From: Nitrosomonadales bacterium
Lineage (GTDB): Bacteria > Pseudomonadota > Gammaproteobacteria > Burkholderiales > Sulfuricellaceae
Length of the DNA stretch: 13,800 nt
Direction of reading: 5' to 3'
Assembly (NCBI GenBank): GCA_003104895.1
Contig: PQAG01000148.1
Coordinates: forward strand, 1 to 13,800
Below the pieces are notes generated by a model, which saw only the letters and a list, made by a program, of their open reading frames with translations, was not told where the DNA came from and ran no database searches. The translations under genes were made by a program, and so were the position numbers. Within the stretch, counting starts at the first letter, position 1. Every line of letters starts with the position of its first letter. Of this stretch, positions 1 through 7,403 are shown in pieces.

Positions 1-296
1 AGCTTGGCGCGGCGCACATCGCCGCGGCGCTTCACTTCGATGCTTGCCACCAGCGGGGAGTAAGTCTGGAAAGTGCGTTCCACACCTTCGCCGGAAGAAA
101 TCTTGCGCACGATGAAGGAGGAATTCAGGCCGCGGTTGCGCTTCGCAATCACCACGCCTTCATAGGCCTGCAGACGCTCGCGGTTGCCTTCCTTCACCTT
201 GACCTGCACCACGACGGTGTCGCCAGAGGCAAAAGCGGGGATGGTCTTGCCTAGGCGGGCAATTTCTTCCTGTTCCAGTTGTTCGATCAGATTCAT
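1..296 (-). CDS. rplS: 50S ribosomal protein L19, C-terminus cut by window edge
   Basis: Large-subunit ribosomal protein that sits at the interface with the 30S subunit. The visible 98 codons start MNLIEQLEQEEIARLGKTIP and contain the L19 core: a GDTVVVQVKVKEGNRERLQA stretch, then GVVIAKRNRGLNSSFIVRK, then SSGEGVERTFQTYSPLV and IEVKRRGDVRRAKL. All are characteristic of the family. The reading frame runs off position 1, so roughly the last 20-30 residues are missing. The ATG is preceded on the minus strand by a good Shine-Dalgarno sequence (AAGGAAG) in the 12-bp gap after trmD. It is the last visible gene of the rpsP-rimM-trmD-rplS operon, the usual position in Proteobacteria. The identification is secure. 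Confidence 0.97.
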   Translation of the reverse strand, partial: MNLIEQLEQEEIARLGKTIPAFASGDTVVVQVKVKEGNRERLQAYEGVVIAKRNRGLNSSFIVRKISSGEGVERTFQTYSPLVASIEVKRRGDVRRAK

Positions 297-308
297 GTTT
301 GCTTCCTT

Positions 309-1076
309 TTATTTTACGGCGTCTTGTTCCTGCTGATACTCCGTCAGCAGCCGAGACTCCTCTTTGGTCAACTGGCGTTTTGCCAGCAAATCAGGGCGGC
401 GTTGCCAGGTGCGTCCAAGCGCCTGTTTCAGCCGCCACTTCTGTATCAGGGCGTGGTTACCGGACATCAACACCTCCGGAACACGCTCGCCCTGATAAAC
501 CTCGGGCCGGGTATAGTGCGGGAAATCCAGCAGACCATTCACAAACGAATCCTGCTCGGCCGATTCCGCATCGCCCAGCACTCCCGGCAATTGCCGGATA
601 ATGCAATCCATCAGCACCATGGCCGGGAGTTCGCCCCCCGAAAGCACATAGTCCCCGATGGAAATTTCCTCATCCACCTGACGCCGCAGGAGGCGTTCGT
701 CCACGCCCTCGTAGCGCCCGGCAAGCAAAATCAGTCCGCCTGTGGATACCAGATCCATCACCCGGGCATGGTCGAGCAACTTCCCCTGCGGCGAGAGATA
801 AACCACCCGGGTTTTCTCTGCACCCGCGGCAATCTGCGCCTGCCGCGCAGCCGCAATGGCCAGTTCCAGCGGTTCCGCCAGCATCACCATGCCGGGGCCG
901 CCGCCATAGGGCCGGTCATCCACCGTGCGGTAATTGTTGCTGGTGAAATCGCGCGGATTCCACAACCGCAGCCGGTAGCTGGACTGCTCCTGCGCCCGCC
1001 GCGTGATGCCGCTCGCGGTAAGGGCTTCAAACATCTGCGGAAACAGGGTGACGACGTCGAACTGGTAGGGCGTCAC
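309..1076 (-). CDS. trmD: tRNA (guanine-37-N1)-methyltransferase
   Basis: SPOUT-class enzyme that transfers a methyl group from S-adenosylmethionine to N1 of G37 in tRNAs reading CNN and some other codons, preventing +1 frameshifting. Counted from the GTG start the protein has 255 residues. The signatures are NPRDFTSNN (40-48), DDRPYGGGPGM (53-63), the trefoil-knot SAM-binding segments YLSPQG (93-98), GRYEGVDER (120-128) and IGDYVLSGGELP (140-151), and the catalytic-loop motif EQDSF with Asp176. The frame is open to a TTG at 1091. I prefer the GTG at 1076 because it overlaps the rimM stop as GTGA and has GGGGA 8 nt upstream; the shorter N-terminus (TPYQFDVVTLFPQMF) also matches the family. 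Cotranscribed and probably translationally coupled with rimM. Confidence 0.95.
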   Translation of the reverse strand: MTPYQFDVVTLFPQMFEALTASGITRRAQEQSSYRLRLWNPRDFTSNNYRTVDDRPYGGGPGMVMLAEPLELAIAAARQAQIAAGAEKTRVVYLSPQGKLLDHARVMDLVSTGGLILLAGRYEGVDERLLRRQVDEEISIGDYVLSGGELPAMVLMDCIIRQLPGVLGDAESAEQDSFVNGLLDFPHYTRPEVYQGERVPEVLMSGNHALIQKWRLKQALGRTWQRRPDLLAKRQLTKEESRLLTEYQQEQDAVK

Positions 1077-1582
1077 CAATCCAGTCCCCAATCCACCCGG
1101 ATCGTGCCAGCGGCCAGATCCACTTCCTGTATCACCTGGGGGACGAAGGGTATCAGCCGTTCCCGTTCGCCCTGCACCACCAGCACGTCATTGGCGCCGG
1201 TTTCGAGCAATTCGCTGACCTTGCCCAAGGCCTGCTGCTCGGTATTGAGCACGCTCAGGCCGATCAGATCAGACCAGTAGTATTCGTTCTCCGCCGGTTC
1301 TGGCAGCGCATTGCGCGGCACCGCAATTTCGCTGCCGCGCAATGCGGCTGCAGCGTCCCGGTCATCGCAACCGGAGAGGTGCGCCACCAGCGACTTGCTG
1401 TGCACCTCGGAATCCAGCACCCTGACTTCACGCCACTGGCCATTTCTGCCCAGCCACCATGTCGGGTAGTCGAGCAGGCTGCCGCTGTGTTCAGTATACG
1501 CGTGAATCTTGACCCAGCCGCGCACTCCGAACGGGACACTGACGTGCCCCATGACAACCAGGTGTTCAGGCTGCTGCGGCAC
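1073..1582 (-). CDS. rimM: ribosome maturation factor RimM (16S processing)
   Basis: Assembly factor that binds the 30S head near protein S19 and helps late processing of 16S rRNA. The 169-residue product has the N-terminal RimM barrel with VMGHVSVPFGVRGWVKIHAY (10-29) and a DDRDAAAALRGSEI segment, then a C-terminal PRC barrel beginning EYYWSDLIGLSV. Within the PRC barrel are the typical GKVSELLETGANDVLVVQ and ERLIPFVPQVI stretches, and it ends VDWGLDW. The start is a GTG 7 bp after the rpsP stop, with no clear Shine-Dalgarno sequence, so reinitiation after rpsP is likely. The only other start, ATG at 1552, would cut into the conserved N-terminal strand. Its stop overlaps the trmD start by 4 bp. 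Confidence 0.95.
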   Translation of the reverse strand: MPQQPEHLVVMGHVSVPFGVRGWVKIHAYTEHSGSLLDYPTWWLGRNGQWREVRVLDSEVHSKSLVAHLSGCDDRDAAAALRGSEIAVPRNALPEPAENEYYWSDLIGLSVLNTEQQALGKVSELLETGANDVLVVQGERERLIPFVPQVIQEVDLAAGTIRVDWGLDW

Positions 1583-1589
1583 TAAGGGT

Positions 1590-1841
1590 TTAGGCTGCTG
1601 CTGCGCCCGCGCGCTTGACCAGCTTCGCCACTGCGTCGCTCAGCTGGGCTCCCTGGCTTTGCCAGTAGGTCACGCGCTCGGAATTGATACGCATCGCTTC
1701 CTGGCCTTCGGGCGCAACCGGGTTGTAAAAACCCACGCGCTCGATAAAACGGCCGTCGCGGCGCTCGCGAGAATCAGCCACGACCAGGTTGTAGAACGGG
1801 CGCTTTTTGGCGCCACCACGGGCGAGTCGAATGATAACCAT
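1590..1841 (-). CDS. rpsP: 30S ribosomal protein S16
   Basis: Primary-binding small-subunit ribosomal protein needed for 30S assembly. The 83-residue product begins MVIIRLARGGAKKRPFYNLV and continues ADSRERRDGRFIERVGFYNP, the diagnostic S16 core, and ends in an alanine-rich tail (KRAGAAAA). Its length matches the family (about 82 residues in E. coli). The ATG has an AGGCAG element about 6 nt upstream. It is the first gene of the rpsP-rimM-trmD-rplS operon. A promoter in the 71-bp gap after ffh gives it its own transcription start (see 1878-1907). Confidence 0.97.
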   Translation of the reverse strand: MVIIRLARGGAKKRPFYNLVVADSRERRDGRFIERVGFYNPVAPEGQEAMRINSERVTYWQSQGAQLSDAVAKLVKRAGAAAA

Positions 1842-1877
1842 AGTTTCTGCCTGCTTAAATTCTTGAAAAAGAGCGCG

Positions 1878-1907
1878 ATTTTACGACATTCAGGGCCAGG
1901 ATGGCAA
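1878..1907 (-). promoter_or_regulatory. predicted sigma-70 promoter of the rpsP operon
   Basis: On the minus strand, a -35 box TTGCCA (1907-1902, 5 of 6 matches to TTGACA) and a -10 box TAAAAT (1883-1878, 5 of 6 to TATAAT) are separated by 18 bp. The predicted transcription start is near 1871, leaving a leader of about 30 nt before the rpsP ATG that includes its AGGCAG site. The position in the only non-coding gap between ffh and rpsP supports it. It is a sequence match only. Confidence 0.6.
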
Positions 1908-1912
1908 GGGTG

Positions 1913-3265
1913 TTATCGCATTCCGGGCAGCATGCCCTTCATGCCGCGCATCATTTTCGCCATGCCGCCGCCCTTGGAAAACATTTTCATCATTTTCTGG
2001 GTTTGCTCGAACTGGCTCAGCAGCCGGTTCACCTCCTGCACCTGGACCCCCGCGCCCGCAGCGATGCGCCGCTTGCGCGCTGCCTTGATGAGCTCCGGCT
2101 TGTGGCGTTCCTGCGGGGTCATGGAGTTGATGATGCCTTCCAGGCGATTGACCATCTTGTCGTTGACCTGGGCGTCGCCCGCCATCTGTCCCAGCTGGCC
2201 GGGCAGCTTGTCCATGAAGGCGGTCATCCCGCCCATTTTTTTCATCTGCTGCATCTGCTGCTTGAAATCCTCGAGATCGAAACTCTTGCCTGCTTTTAGC
2301 TTCTTCGCCAGCTTTTGCGCCTCTGCCTGGTCCACGCCGCGCTGCGCATCCTCGATCAGCGACAGCACGTCGCCCATGCCCAGCACGCGGGAGGCCATGC
2401 GGTCCGGGTAGAACGCTTCCAGGCCGCCCGATTTCTCGCCCACGCCAACAAACTTGATCGGCTTGCCGGTGACATGCCGCACCGACAGCGCCGCTCCACC
2501 GCGCGCATCACCGTCCAGCTTGGTCAGGATCACGCCGGTGAGCGGCAGCGCATCGCTGAAGGCGCGGGCGGTGTTCACCGCATCCTGGCCCTGCATCGCA
2601 TCGACCACGAACAGGGTTTCCACCGGATCAAGCGCCGCGTGCAGGCGCTTGATCTCCTCCATCATGGCTTCGTCAATCGCCAGGCGGCCGGCGGTATCGA
2701 CGATCACGACATCATGAAAATGCTTGCGCGCGAAATCCACCGCAGCGAGGGCGATCTGTTCCGGCTGCTGCCCGGCCTGGGAGGGGAAAAATTCCGTTTC
2801 AAGCTGCTGTGCCAGGGTTTTCAGCTGCTCGATCGCGGCCGGGCGATAAACGTCGCAACTGGTCAGCAGCACTTTCTTCTTCATCTGCTCGCGCAAAAAT
2901 TTCGCCAGCTTGCCAGCAGTCGTTGTTTTACCTGCGCCCTGCAGGCCCGCCAGCAGAATCACCGCGGGCGGGCGCGCCGCCAGGTCGAGCGTGGCATTGT
3001 GCTCGCCCATCAGGCGAGTCAGCTCTTCGTAAACCACCTGCACCACCGCCTGCCCCGGGGTCAGGCTGGACAGCACTTCCTGGCCGAGCGCGCGCTCCCT
3101 GACGTGAGCGATGAAATCCTTCACCACCGGCAGCGCCACGTCCGCCTCCAGCAAAGCCATGCGCACTTCACGCAGGGCGTCCTGGATATTGGATTCGGTC
3201 AAGCGCGCCTGGCCGCGCAGATTTTTGATGACGCCGGAAAGGCGCTGTGAGAGATTGTCGAACAT
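1913..3265 (-). CDS. ffh: signal recognition particle GTPase Ffh (SRP54 homologue)
   Basis: Protein subunit of the bacterial signal recognition particle. It binds 4.5S RNA and nascent hydrophobic signal sequences and delivers ribosomes to FtsY at the inner membrane. The 450-residue protein has the N domain (about 1-90), then the GTPase domain with P-loop GLQGAGKTT (107-115), DTAGR (190-194) and TKLDGDARGG (248-257). The C-terminal M domain (about 330-450) is rich in methionine, for example QQMQQMKKMGGM, with RRIAAGAG and EVNRLLSQFE in the RNA-binding part, and ends GMKGMLPGMR. The ATG has AGGGA 5 nt upstream. It lies divergently from ypjD and upstream of rpsP on the same strand. The identification is secure. 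No strong terminator follows it: only a 4-bp GCCA/TGGC stem with no T-run. Confidence 0.98.
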   Translation of the reverse strand: MFDNLSQRLSGVIKNLRGQARLTESNIQDALREVRMALLEADVALPVVKDFIAHVRERALGQEVLSSLTPGQAVVQVVYEELTRLMGEHNATLDLAARPPAVILLAGLQGAGKTTTAGKLAKFLREQMKKKVLLTSCDVYRPAAIEQLKTLAQQLETEFFPSQAGQQPEQIALAAVDFARKHFHDVVIVDTAGRLAIDEAMMEEIKRLHAALDPVETLFVVDAMQGQDAVNTARAFSDALPLTGVILTKLDGDARGGAALSVRHVTGKPIKFVGVGEKSGGLEAFYPDRMASRVLGMGDVLSLIEDAQRGVDQAEAQKLAKKLKAGKSFDLEDFKQQMQQMKKMGGMTAFMDKLPGQLGQMAGDAQVNDKMVNRLEGIINSMTPQERHKPELIKAARKRRIAAGAGVQVQEVNRLLSQFEQTQKMMKMFSKGGGMAKMMRGMKGMLPGMR

Positions 3266-3283
3266 GTATATCCCTAAAGGTGA

Positions 3284-3374
3284 GGCGTCAGGGGTGAGGG
3301 GTAAAGACGAAAAAGCAGAAGCGCGCGCCGGACCCGGTTTTGCGCCTCACCCCTCACCCCTCACCCCTCACGCC
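3284..3374. repeat. 19-bp inverted repeat in the ffh/ypjD divergent spacer
   Basis: The left arm GGCGTCAGGGGTGAGGGGT (3284-3302) pairs with the right arm ACCCCTCACCCCTCACGCC (3356-3374), with 18 of 19 positions matching and 53 bp between them. Almost the whole ffh-ypjD spacer is this element. The arms are built from a 7-bp unit related to CTCACCC. The arms start 18 bp upstream of the ffh ATG and end 42 bp before the ypjD ATG, so they overlap the expected promoter region of both genes. It resembles a small dispersed intergenic repeat (MITE-like or REP-like); that class assignment is inference. Confidence 0.75.
3346..3373. repeat. short tandem repeat, 7-bp unit CTCACCC x3 plus one variant
   Basis: Three perfect copies of CTCACCC (3346-3366) are followed by a variant CTCACGC (3367-3373). 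The tract forms most of the right arm of the surrounding inverted repeat. The left arm carries the complementary unit fewer times, so copy number may have changed by slippage on one side. A degenerate relative lies at 12154-12227. Confidence 0.8.
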
Positions 3375-3416
3375 CTTATGGTGTAGAATCGGAAAAAACC
3401 AATTTTATCCCAAACC

Positions 3417-4235
3417 ATGCCGGATTTATTACCTCTTTTCCTGACCGCTCTGCTTTATGCCGGGCTGAGCACCTATTTCTGGCGGGCCTTATGGCAGGGC
3501 AGCAACGGCCGTGCCCTGAGCCCCCTGCTGGAGAATCTGGCCATCCTGTTGCCGCTGGCACTTCACGGCGCGCTGCTGTACCACTCCATTTTCCAGCCCG
3601 ATGGCTTGAAACTCGGTGTCGGCCATGCCATTTCCGCCATTGCCTGGCTAACCGTTGCGGTCTATTGGCTGGCAAGCATGCGCAACAATCTAGGATGCCT
3701 GCAGGGTTTTGTGCTCCCCTTTGCCACCCTCAGCCTCTTCGCCCCGCTGCTCTTGCCTGCCACCCATACCCTGCTGCACTCCGAATTGCTGATTTTCAAA
3801 GTCCACCTGCACATCGCCATCCTCGCCTACAGCCTGTTCACCATTGCAACCATGCATGCGCTCCTGATGGCGGTAGCAGAACGCAACCTTCATCATTCCA
3901 GATCGCTTTCGACCCTGCTGCAAAGGCTGCCGCCACTGCTCACCATGGAGCATCTGTTATTCCGCATCCTGTGGGGGGGCTTCATCCTGCTCACCCTGAC
4001 CCTGGTCAGCGGCATGCTGTTTTCCGAGGAGCTATTTGGCAAGGCCCTGCAACTCAGCCACAAAACCGTTTTTGCACTGATCTCATGGTGCATTTATGCA
4101 GCCCTGCTGGGCGGCCGCCTGCGCTATGGCTGGCGCGGACGCACTGCAATACGCTGGACCCTGAGCGGATTCGCGGCACTGCTGCTGGCTTACATCGGCA
4201 GCAAGTTCGTACTCGAAATCATTCTTGGCCGTTGA
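3417..4235 (+). CDS. ypjD: CcsA-family inner membrane protein YpjD
   Basis: Integral membrane protein of the cytochrome c assembly (CcsA/CcmC) superfamily. The 272 residues contain about eight hydrophobic segments: near 5-25, 40-58, 68-88, 95-115, 128-152, 182-202, 214-232 and 245-268. Family features include the paired histidines in FKVHLHIAILAYSLF (H130, H132) and the closing block LSHKTVFALISW (H215) ... GRLRYGWRGRTAIRW. In true haem-handling CcsA this region carries a tryptophan-rich WWD signature; here it is replaced by a plain hydrophobic version, as in YpjD proteins. The gene lies between ffh (divergent) and a CorB-type gene, the same neighbourhood as E. coli ypjD. An association of YpjD with the CorB transporter is inferred from gene order. 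The molecular activity is not established, and the sequence alone does not show haem binding. Confidence 0.88.
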   Translation: MPDLLPLFLTALLYAGLSTYFWRALWQGSNGRALSPLLENLAILLPLALHGALLYHSIFQPDGLKLGVGHAISAIAWLTVAVYWLASMRNNLGCLQGFVLPFATLSLFAPLLLPATHTLLHSELLIFKVHLHIAILAYSLFTIATMHALLMAVAERNLHHSRSLSTLLQRLPPLLTMEHLLFRILWGGFILLTLTLVSGMLFSEELFGKALQLSHKTVFALISWCIYAALLGGRLRYGWRGRTAIRWTLSGFAALLLAYIGSKFVLEIILGR

Positions 4236-4300
4236 ATCAATCAATGTTCAAGACTTCAACGCTCCGCCGCCGGTTTTTCATCGCATAAGGATTCCGTCCC

Positions 4301-5578
4301 TTGGACGACACCCCCATTAGCATACTGTTAGGTGTGCTCATCGTTCTGTTGATCCTTTCGGGTTTTTTTTCCATCTCCGAAACCAGCATGATGGCGCTCA
4401 ACCGTTACCGCCTGAAACACCTCGCCCAGTCCGGGCACCGCGGCGCCAGACTCACCACTCAATTGCTGGCCCGGACCGACAAGCTGCTCGGCGTGATCCT
4501 GCTGGGCAACAACCTGATCAACGCCGCATCCGCAACCCTGGTCACCATCATCACCGTCCGGCTGGTCGGCGAGGGCGAGCTCGCCCTGTCCATCAGCACT
4601 CTGGCCGTCACATTCGCCATCCTGGTATTCAGCGAAATCACGCCCAAGGTCATGGGGGCCGCCTATCCAGAACGGATCGCCCTGCCTCTGAGTTTTGTGC
4701 TCACCCCCCTGCTGAAACTGTTTTATCCCGTCGTATGGTTCGTCAACCTGTTCGTCCAGGCGCTGCTGTGGATCCTGCGCCTGAAGCCGGGTGCCGAAGC
4801 CGCCAGCAGCCTGAGCCTGGAGGAATTGCGCACGCTGGTGCTCGAGGCCGGCCACTACATCCCGAAAAAACACCAGAGCATCCTGGTCAACCTGTTCGGA
4901 CTGGAAAACATCACCGTGGATGATGTGATGACGCCGCGCAACCAGATCGAGGCCATCGACATCGATGCGCCAGCAGAAGAAATCCGGCGCCAGCTATCCA
5001 CCAGCCACCATACCCGCATCCCGGTTTACCAGGGGCAACTGGACAACATCATCGGCCTGGTCCATGTTCGCAGGGTGCTGCACCAGACCCAGACTGGCGA
5101 ACTCGACGCCAACGCGTTGCGCGACATCCTGCGCGAACCCTATTTCATCCCCGCCGGCACCGCATTGTTTACCCAGCTGCAGCATTTCCAGGAAAATCAG
5201 CGCCGCCTCGGCATGGTCGTCGACGAATATGGCGAACTGCTTGGACTGGTCAGCCTGGAAGACATCCTGGAAGAAATTGTGGGCGAATTCACTACTCACG
5301 CTCCGGCGCAAGGCGGCACCTACCGCCGCCAGGATGACGGCAGCTGGCTGGTGGATGGAAGCAGCCTGTTGCGCGACCTGAACCGCAAGCTGGGACTGCA
5401 GTTTCCGCTGTACGGCCCTAAAACCCTGAATGGCCTGATTCTCGAACACCTTGAAGACATCCCGGAAGCCGGCATCAGCCTGAAAATCGCCAACGTGACC
5501 CTGGAAATCCTTCAAACCCAGGACCGGTCGGTAAAAAGGGTCAGAATCTTCCCCCCCGCTGCCACGCCAGAGCAATAG
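4301..5578 (+). CDS. corB: CorB/HlyC-type membrane protein with DUF21 and CBS domains
   Basis: Member of the CNNM/CorB/HlyC family, linked to Mg2+/Co2+ transport or efflux; E. coli CorB (YfjD) occupies the same place after ypjD. The 425 residues show an N-terminal DUF21 membrane domain (1 to about 190) with SETSMMALNRYRL (26-38), LLGNNLINAAS (68-78) and FSEITPKVMG (110-119). A CBS pair follows (about 205-330) with DDVMTPRNQIEAID, RIPVYQGQLDNIIGLVHVR, VVDEYGELLGLVSLEDILEE and IVGEF. A C-terminal CorC_HlyC domain (about 340-420) contains DGSWLVDGSSLLRDLNRKLG. The start is TTG at 4301, supported by AAGGA 9 nt upstream and by the immediately following hydrophobic segment; no ATG fits. The family is sure. 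The transported ion is inference. Confidence 0.9.
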   Translation: MDDTPISILLGVLIVLLILSGFFSISETSMMALNRYRLKHLAQSGHRGARLTTQLLARTDKLLGVILLGNNLINAASATLVTIITVRLVGEGELALSISTLAVTFAILVFSEITPKVMGAAYPERIALPLSFVLTPLLKLFYPVVWFVNLFVQALLWILRLKPGAEAASSLSLEELRTLVLEAGHYIPKKHQSILVNLFGLENITVDDVMTPRNQIEAIDIDAPAEEIRRQLSTSHHTRIPVYQGQLDNIIGLVHVRRVLHQTQTGELDANALRDILREPYFIPAGTALFTQLQHFQENQRRLGMVVDEYGELLGLVSLEDILEEIVGEFTTHAPAQGGTYRRQDDGSWLVDGSSLLRDLNRKLGLQFPLYGPKTLNGLILEHLEDIPEAGISLKIANVTLEILQTQDRSVKRVRIFPPAATPEQ

Positions 5579-5656
5579 GTCCACCTGCCTTTACAAAAAA
5601 ACATGCAGGGGGCATCATTTGACAATCATTCCTAAAGATGGAGCAGAGAATTTAAG

Positions 5657-7375
5657 ATGGTCGCAGCGACGGTTCCAACTGGATTAAGCGGTCTGGCTCG
5701 CTCCCTGGTTCAACAGGGCCTGTTGCTTGACACCGACGCCGACGCGATCCAGACACAGGCAGCCGCATCCAAGGTCAGCTTTGTCAGCCAGCTGGTTCAA
5801 AGCAACAAATTAAGCGCACTGCAAGTTGCCGAATTTGCCTCGCAGAATTTCGGCTTCCCGCTGCTCGATCTGGGCGCGGTCGACGTCGACCATCTGCCCA
5901 AGGGCATACTGGATCCCTCGATCGTGCAGAGCCGGCGCATTCTCGCCCTGTACCAGCGCGGCACCCATCTTTTCATCGCCACCTCCGACCCCACCAACCT
6001 GCAGACGCTCAATGATGTCCGTTTTCAGACCAACCACACTGTCGAACAGGTGGTGGTGGAGGACAACAAGCTCGGCAAGCTGATAGAAAAATTTGTCGAA
6101 TCCAGCGACACCTCGATGAAAAGCCTGGATGTCGAAGACATCGGTGATCTCGAATTCACTGACGATGAGACTCTGGCAAAGCAGGATGAAAGCGCCAGCG
6201 CGGACATCGACGATGCGCCGGTGGTCAAGTACCTCCAGAAAATCCTCATGGATGCGATCAATGGCGGCGCCTCTGACATACACTTCGAACCCTATGAGAA
6301 ATTCTTCCGCATCCGCTACCGCACCGACGGCGTGCTGTACGAGGTGGCGCAACCGCCTCTCGCCATCAAGGATAAAATCGCTTCGCGTATCAAGGTGATT
6401 TCCAAGCTGGACATTGCTGAAAAGCGCGTCCCCCAGGATGGGCGGATGAAGCTGGTGCTATCCAAAAACCGCGCCATCGACTTCCGCGTCAGCACCCTCC
6501 CCACGCTGTATGGCGAGAAGATCGTGATGCGTATTCTCGATCCTTCCAGTGCCACACTTGGCATTGACGCGCTGGGCTATGATCCGGACCAGAAGGAGGC
6601 ACTGCTCAATGCCGTCCAGCGCCCCTATGGCATGGTGCTGGTCACCGGCCCGACCGGCAGCGGCAAGACGGTTTCGCTGTATACCTGCCTGAATATTCTC
6701 AACAAACCTGGCGTCAACATCTCAACCGCCGAAGACCCGGCCGAAATCAACCTGCCCGGCATCAACCAGGTCAACGTCAACGACAAGGCGGGACTGACTT
6801 TCGCCAGCGCCCTCAAGTCCTTCCTGCGCCAGGACCCGGACGTAATTATGGTGGGCGAGATCCGCGACCTCGAAACGGCCGATATCGCCATCAAGGCGGC
6901 GCAAACCGGCCACATGGTGCTATCCACCCTGCACACCAACGACGCCCCCGCCACCCTGACGCGGCTCATGAACATGGGCGTGGCGCCTTTCAATATCGCC
7001 TCATCGGTGATCATGATCACCGCCCAGCGTCTGGCGCGCCGTTTATGCAGTTGCAAGAAGCCCATCGACATTCCGCGGGAAGCCCTGCTGCGCGCCGGCT
7101 TTGCCGAGGAAGAGCTGGATGGCAGCTGGCAGCCCTATGGCCATGTCGGCTGTGAAAAATGCAAGGGTTCGGGCTACAAGGGCCGCGTCGGCATTTATCA
7201 GGTCATGCCGATCACCGAAGACATGAGCCGCCTCATCATGAAAAACGGTACCGCCCACGACATTGCAGACCAGGCGCGCCGCGAAGGCGTGCAAGATTTG
7301 CGCCAGGCCGGATTGCGCAAGGTCAAGGCCGGGCTGACCTCGCTGGAAGAAATTGAAGCCGTGACCAACGAATAA
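5657..7375 (+). CDS. pilB: type IVa pilus assembly ATPase PilB
   Basis: Hexameric cytoplasmic motor that powers pilin polymerisation at the PilC platform. The 572 residues have an N-terminal MshEN/GSPII_E region (about 10-160), an acidic linker, then the secretion ATPase core. The core shows Walker A GPTGSGKT (331-338), an aspartate box around STAEDPAEINLPGINQV, Walker B DPDVIMVGEIRD (393-404) and a His box TGHMVLSTLHTND (417-429). A metal-binding Cys set follows: Cys464 and Cys466 (CSC), then Cys499 and Cys502 (CEKC), then GSGYKGRVGIYQVM. The ATG at 5657 has a GAGA element 7 nt upstream and GGAG slightly further. It heads pilB-pilC-pilD-coaE, the usual order. The length is normal and no motif is missing. 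The first cysteine pair is CxC rather than CxxC. Confidence 0.97.
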   Translation: MVAATVPTGLSGLARSLVQQGLLLDTDADAIQTQAAASKVSFVSQLVQSNKLSALQVAEFASQNFGFPLLDLGAVDVDHLPKGILDPSIVQSRRILALYQRGTHLFIATSDPTNLQTLNDVRFQTNHTVEQVVVEDNKLGKLIEKFVESSDTSMKSLDVEDIGDLEFTDDETLAKQDESASADIDDAPVVKYLQKILMDAINGGASDIHFEPYEKFFRIRYRTDGVLYEVAQPPLAIKDKIASRIKVISKLDIAEKRVPQDGRMKLVLSKNRAIDFRVSTLPTLYGEKIVMRILDPSSATLGIDALGYDPDQKEALLNAVQRPYGMVLVTGPTGSGKTVSLYTCLNILNKPGVNISTAEDPAEINLPGINQVNVNDKAGLTFASALKSFLRQDPDVIMVGEIRDLETADIAIKAAQTGHMVLSTLHTNDAPATLTRLMNMGVAPFNIASSVIMITAQRLARRLCSCKKPIDIPREALLRAGFAEEELDGSWQPYGHVGCEKCKGSGYKGRVGIYQVMPITEDMSRLIMKNGTAHDIADQARREGVQDLRQAGLRKVKAGLTSLEEIEAVTNE

Positions 7376-7388
7376 GCGTGACCAACGA
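7360..7388 (+). repeat. 12-bp direct duplication across the pilB stop
   Basis: CGTGACCAACGA occurs at 7360-7371 and again at 7377-7388, 17 bp apart start to start. The first copy encodes the end of PilB (VTNE) and runs into the stop region; the second lies in the pilB-pilC gap. It looks like a small local duplication and has no evident function. Confidence 0.7.
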
Positions 7389-7403
7389 CACAGGAAAGCA
7401 GCC

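Noticed and set aside
279..1280. 333-codon plus-strand frame opposite trmD and rimM
   Set aside because: It overlaps two unmistakable genes in antisense, and the translated sequence shows no family motif.
1892..1912. Small hairpin after the ffh stop as a terminator
   Set aside because: The stem is only 4 bp (GCCA/TGGC), it has no T-run, and it overlaps the predicted rpsP promoter.
4244..4288. 14-residue mini-ORF ending at the corB ribosome site
   Set aside because: It has no Shine-Dalgarno site of its own and is too short to judge. The overlap of its stop with the AAGGA of corB is probably chance.
5619..5647. Perfect TTGACA hexamer upstream of pilB
   Set aside because: No acceptable -10 box lies 15-19 bp downstream, and no -24/-12 sigma-54 pattern was seen either. 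A pilB promoter probably exists here but cannot be placed.
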